30,812 bases of DNA from Protostelium mycophagum (taxonomy: Eukaryota; Evosea; Variosea; Protosteliida; Protosteliaceae). A model generated the notes under the pieces. It made no database searches, had not been told where the DNA came from, and worked only from the letters and a program-made list of their open reading frames with translations. Shown piece after piece: positions 30,711-30,812 of this stretch (position 1 is its first letter; every line of letters begins with the position of its first letter). The translations under genes were made by a program, and so were the position numbers. The stretch lies in assembly GCA_002081555.1 (NCBI GenBank), contig MZNV01002041.1:1-30812 (forward strand). Direction: 5' to 3'.

Positions 30711-30812
30711 ATGAAGTGGCTTTTTTGCTTTCTCCTTTTGTCTGTTGTGAATGCAGAGGTATACTTCAATCCCTTGATTTATAAACAAAGTCTGACAAGG
30801 ACCAGATTTGGA
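30711..30812 (+). CDS. 5' end of a secretory-pathway protein, cut by the right edge
   Basis: Exon 1 encodes MKWLFCFLLLSVVNAE, a textbook signal peptide with a hydrophobic core and a small-residue cleavage site (VNA). A GTATAC donor follows at once. A 42-nt intron ending CTGACAAG would lead to an exon beginning DQIW at the window edge; unspliced reading (VYFNPLIYKQ...) is also open. The product is an ER-entering or secreted protein, but too little is visible to name it. Confidence 0.6.
   Translation, partial: MKWLFCFLLLSVVNAEVYFNPLIYKQSLTRTRFG

Overview
This window is nuclear DNA of a gene-dense, intron-rich microbial eukaryote. Almost every gene is cut by short GT-AG introns, mostly about 40-60 nt and a few near 30 nt. 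Gene content points to Amoebozoa: a dictyostelid-style SHK kinase (kinase followed by SH2), a HERC-type RCC1-HECT ligase, a fimbrin-like CH protein, an RTA1-type membrane protein and a GMC oxidoreductase. A variosean amoeba such as Planoprotostelium would fit, but that is inference from gene content and intron style, not a sequence match. I saw no virus-like element, intact transposon, CRISPR array or confident RNA gene.

Layout, left to right: an uncertain open frame running off the left edge (1-300, minus); a TatD-type metal-dependent nuclease (minus) with a possible 100-residue N-terminal extension (610-2123); an RTA1-family seven-helix membrane protein (minus, 2305-3447); a large HERC-like E3 ubiquitin ligase (plus, 4173-9314) with unusually long, repeat-built introns; a GMC FAD oxidoreductase (minus, 9851-12254); a fimbrin-like CH1-CH2 protein with a non-CH tail (plus, 13269-14881); eIF2-alpha (plus, 15068-16345); TRAP-alpha/SSR1 (plus, 16565-17613); HEATR3/Syo1-like ribosome-assembly factor (minus, 17782-20963); ATG3 autophagy E2-like enzyme (plus, 21772-22927); ACMSD decarboxylase (minus, 23024-24664); ribosomal protein uS7/RPS5 (plus, 25741-26523); a PH-kinase-SH2 protein of SHK type (plus, 26905-29943); unresolved exons (about 29960-30565); and the start of a secretory protein gene (30711 to the right edge).

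There is no operon-like pathway. Several neighbours belong to general protein homeostasis: translation initiation (eIF2-alpha), ribosome (RPS5), 5S RNP assembly (HEATR3), ER translocon (SSR1), autophagy (ATG3) and ubiquitin ligation (HERC). Gene pairs are often divergent, with 0.7-1 kb between starts, or convergent, with as little as about 100-170 bp between stops.

The most interesting points are: a nuclease start that is either a prokaryote-like ATGA overlap or the result of a 29-nt intron; a 44-bp tandem duplication that copies the HEATR3 stop codon; HERC introns swollen to 200-300 nt by internal duplications and palindromes; a 201-nt SHK intron with an in-frame cassette whose stop codon coincides with the splice acceptor; a fimbrin-like protein with half the usual CH domains plus an unrecognised tail; and several very small candidate genes in the gaps. 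All exon boundaries were read by eye and need transcript support.
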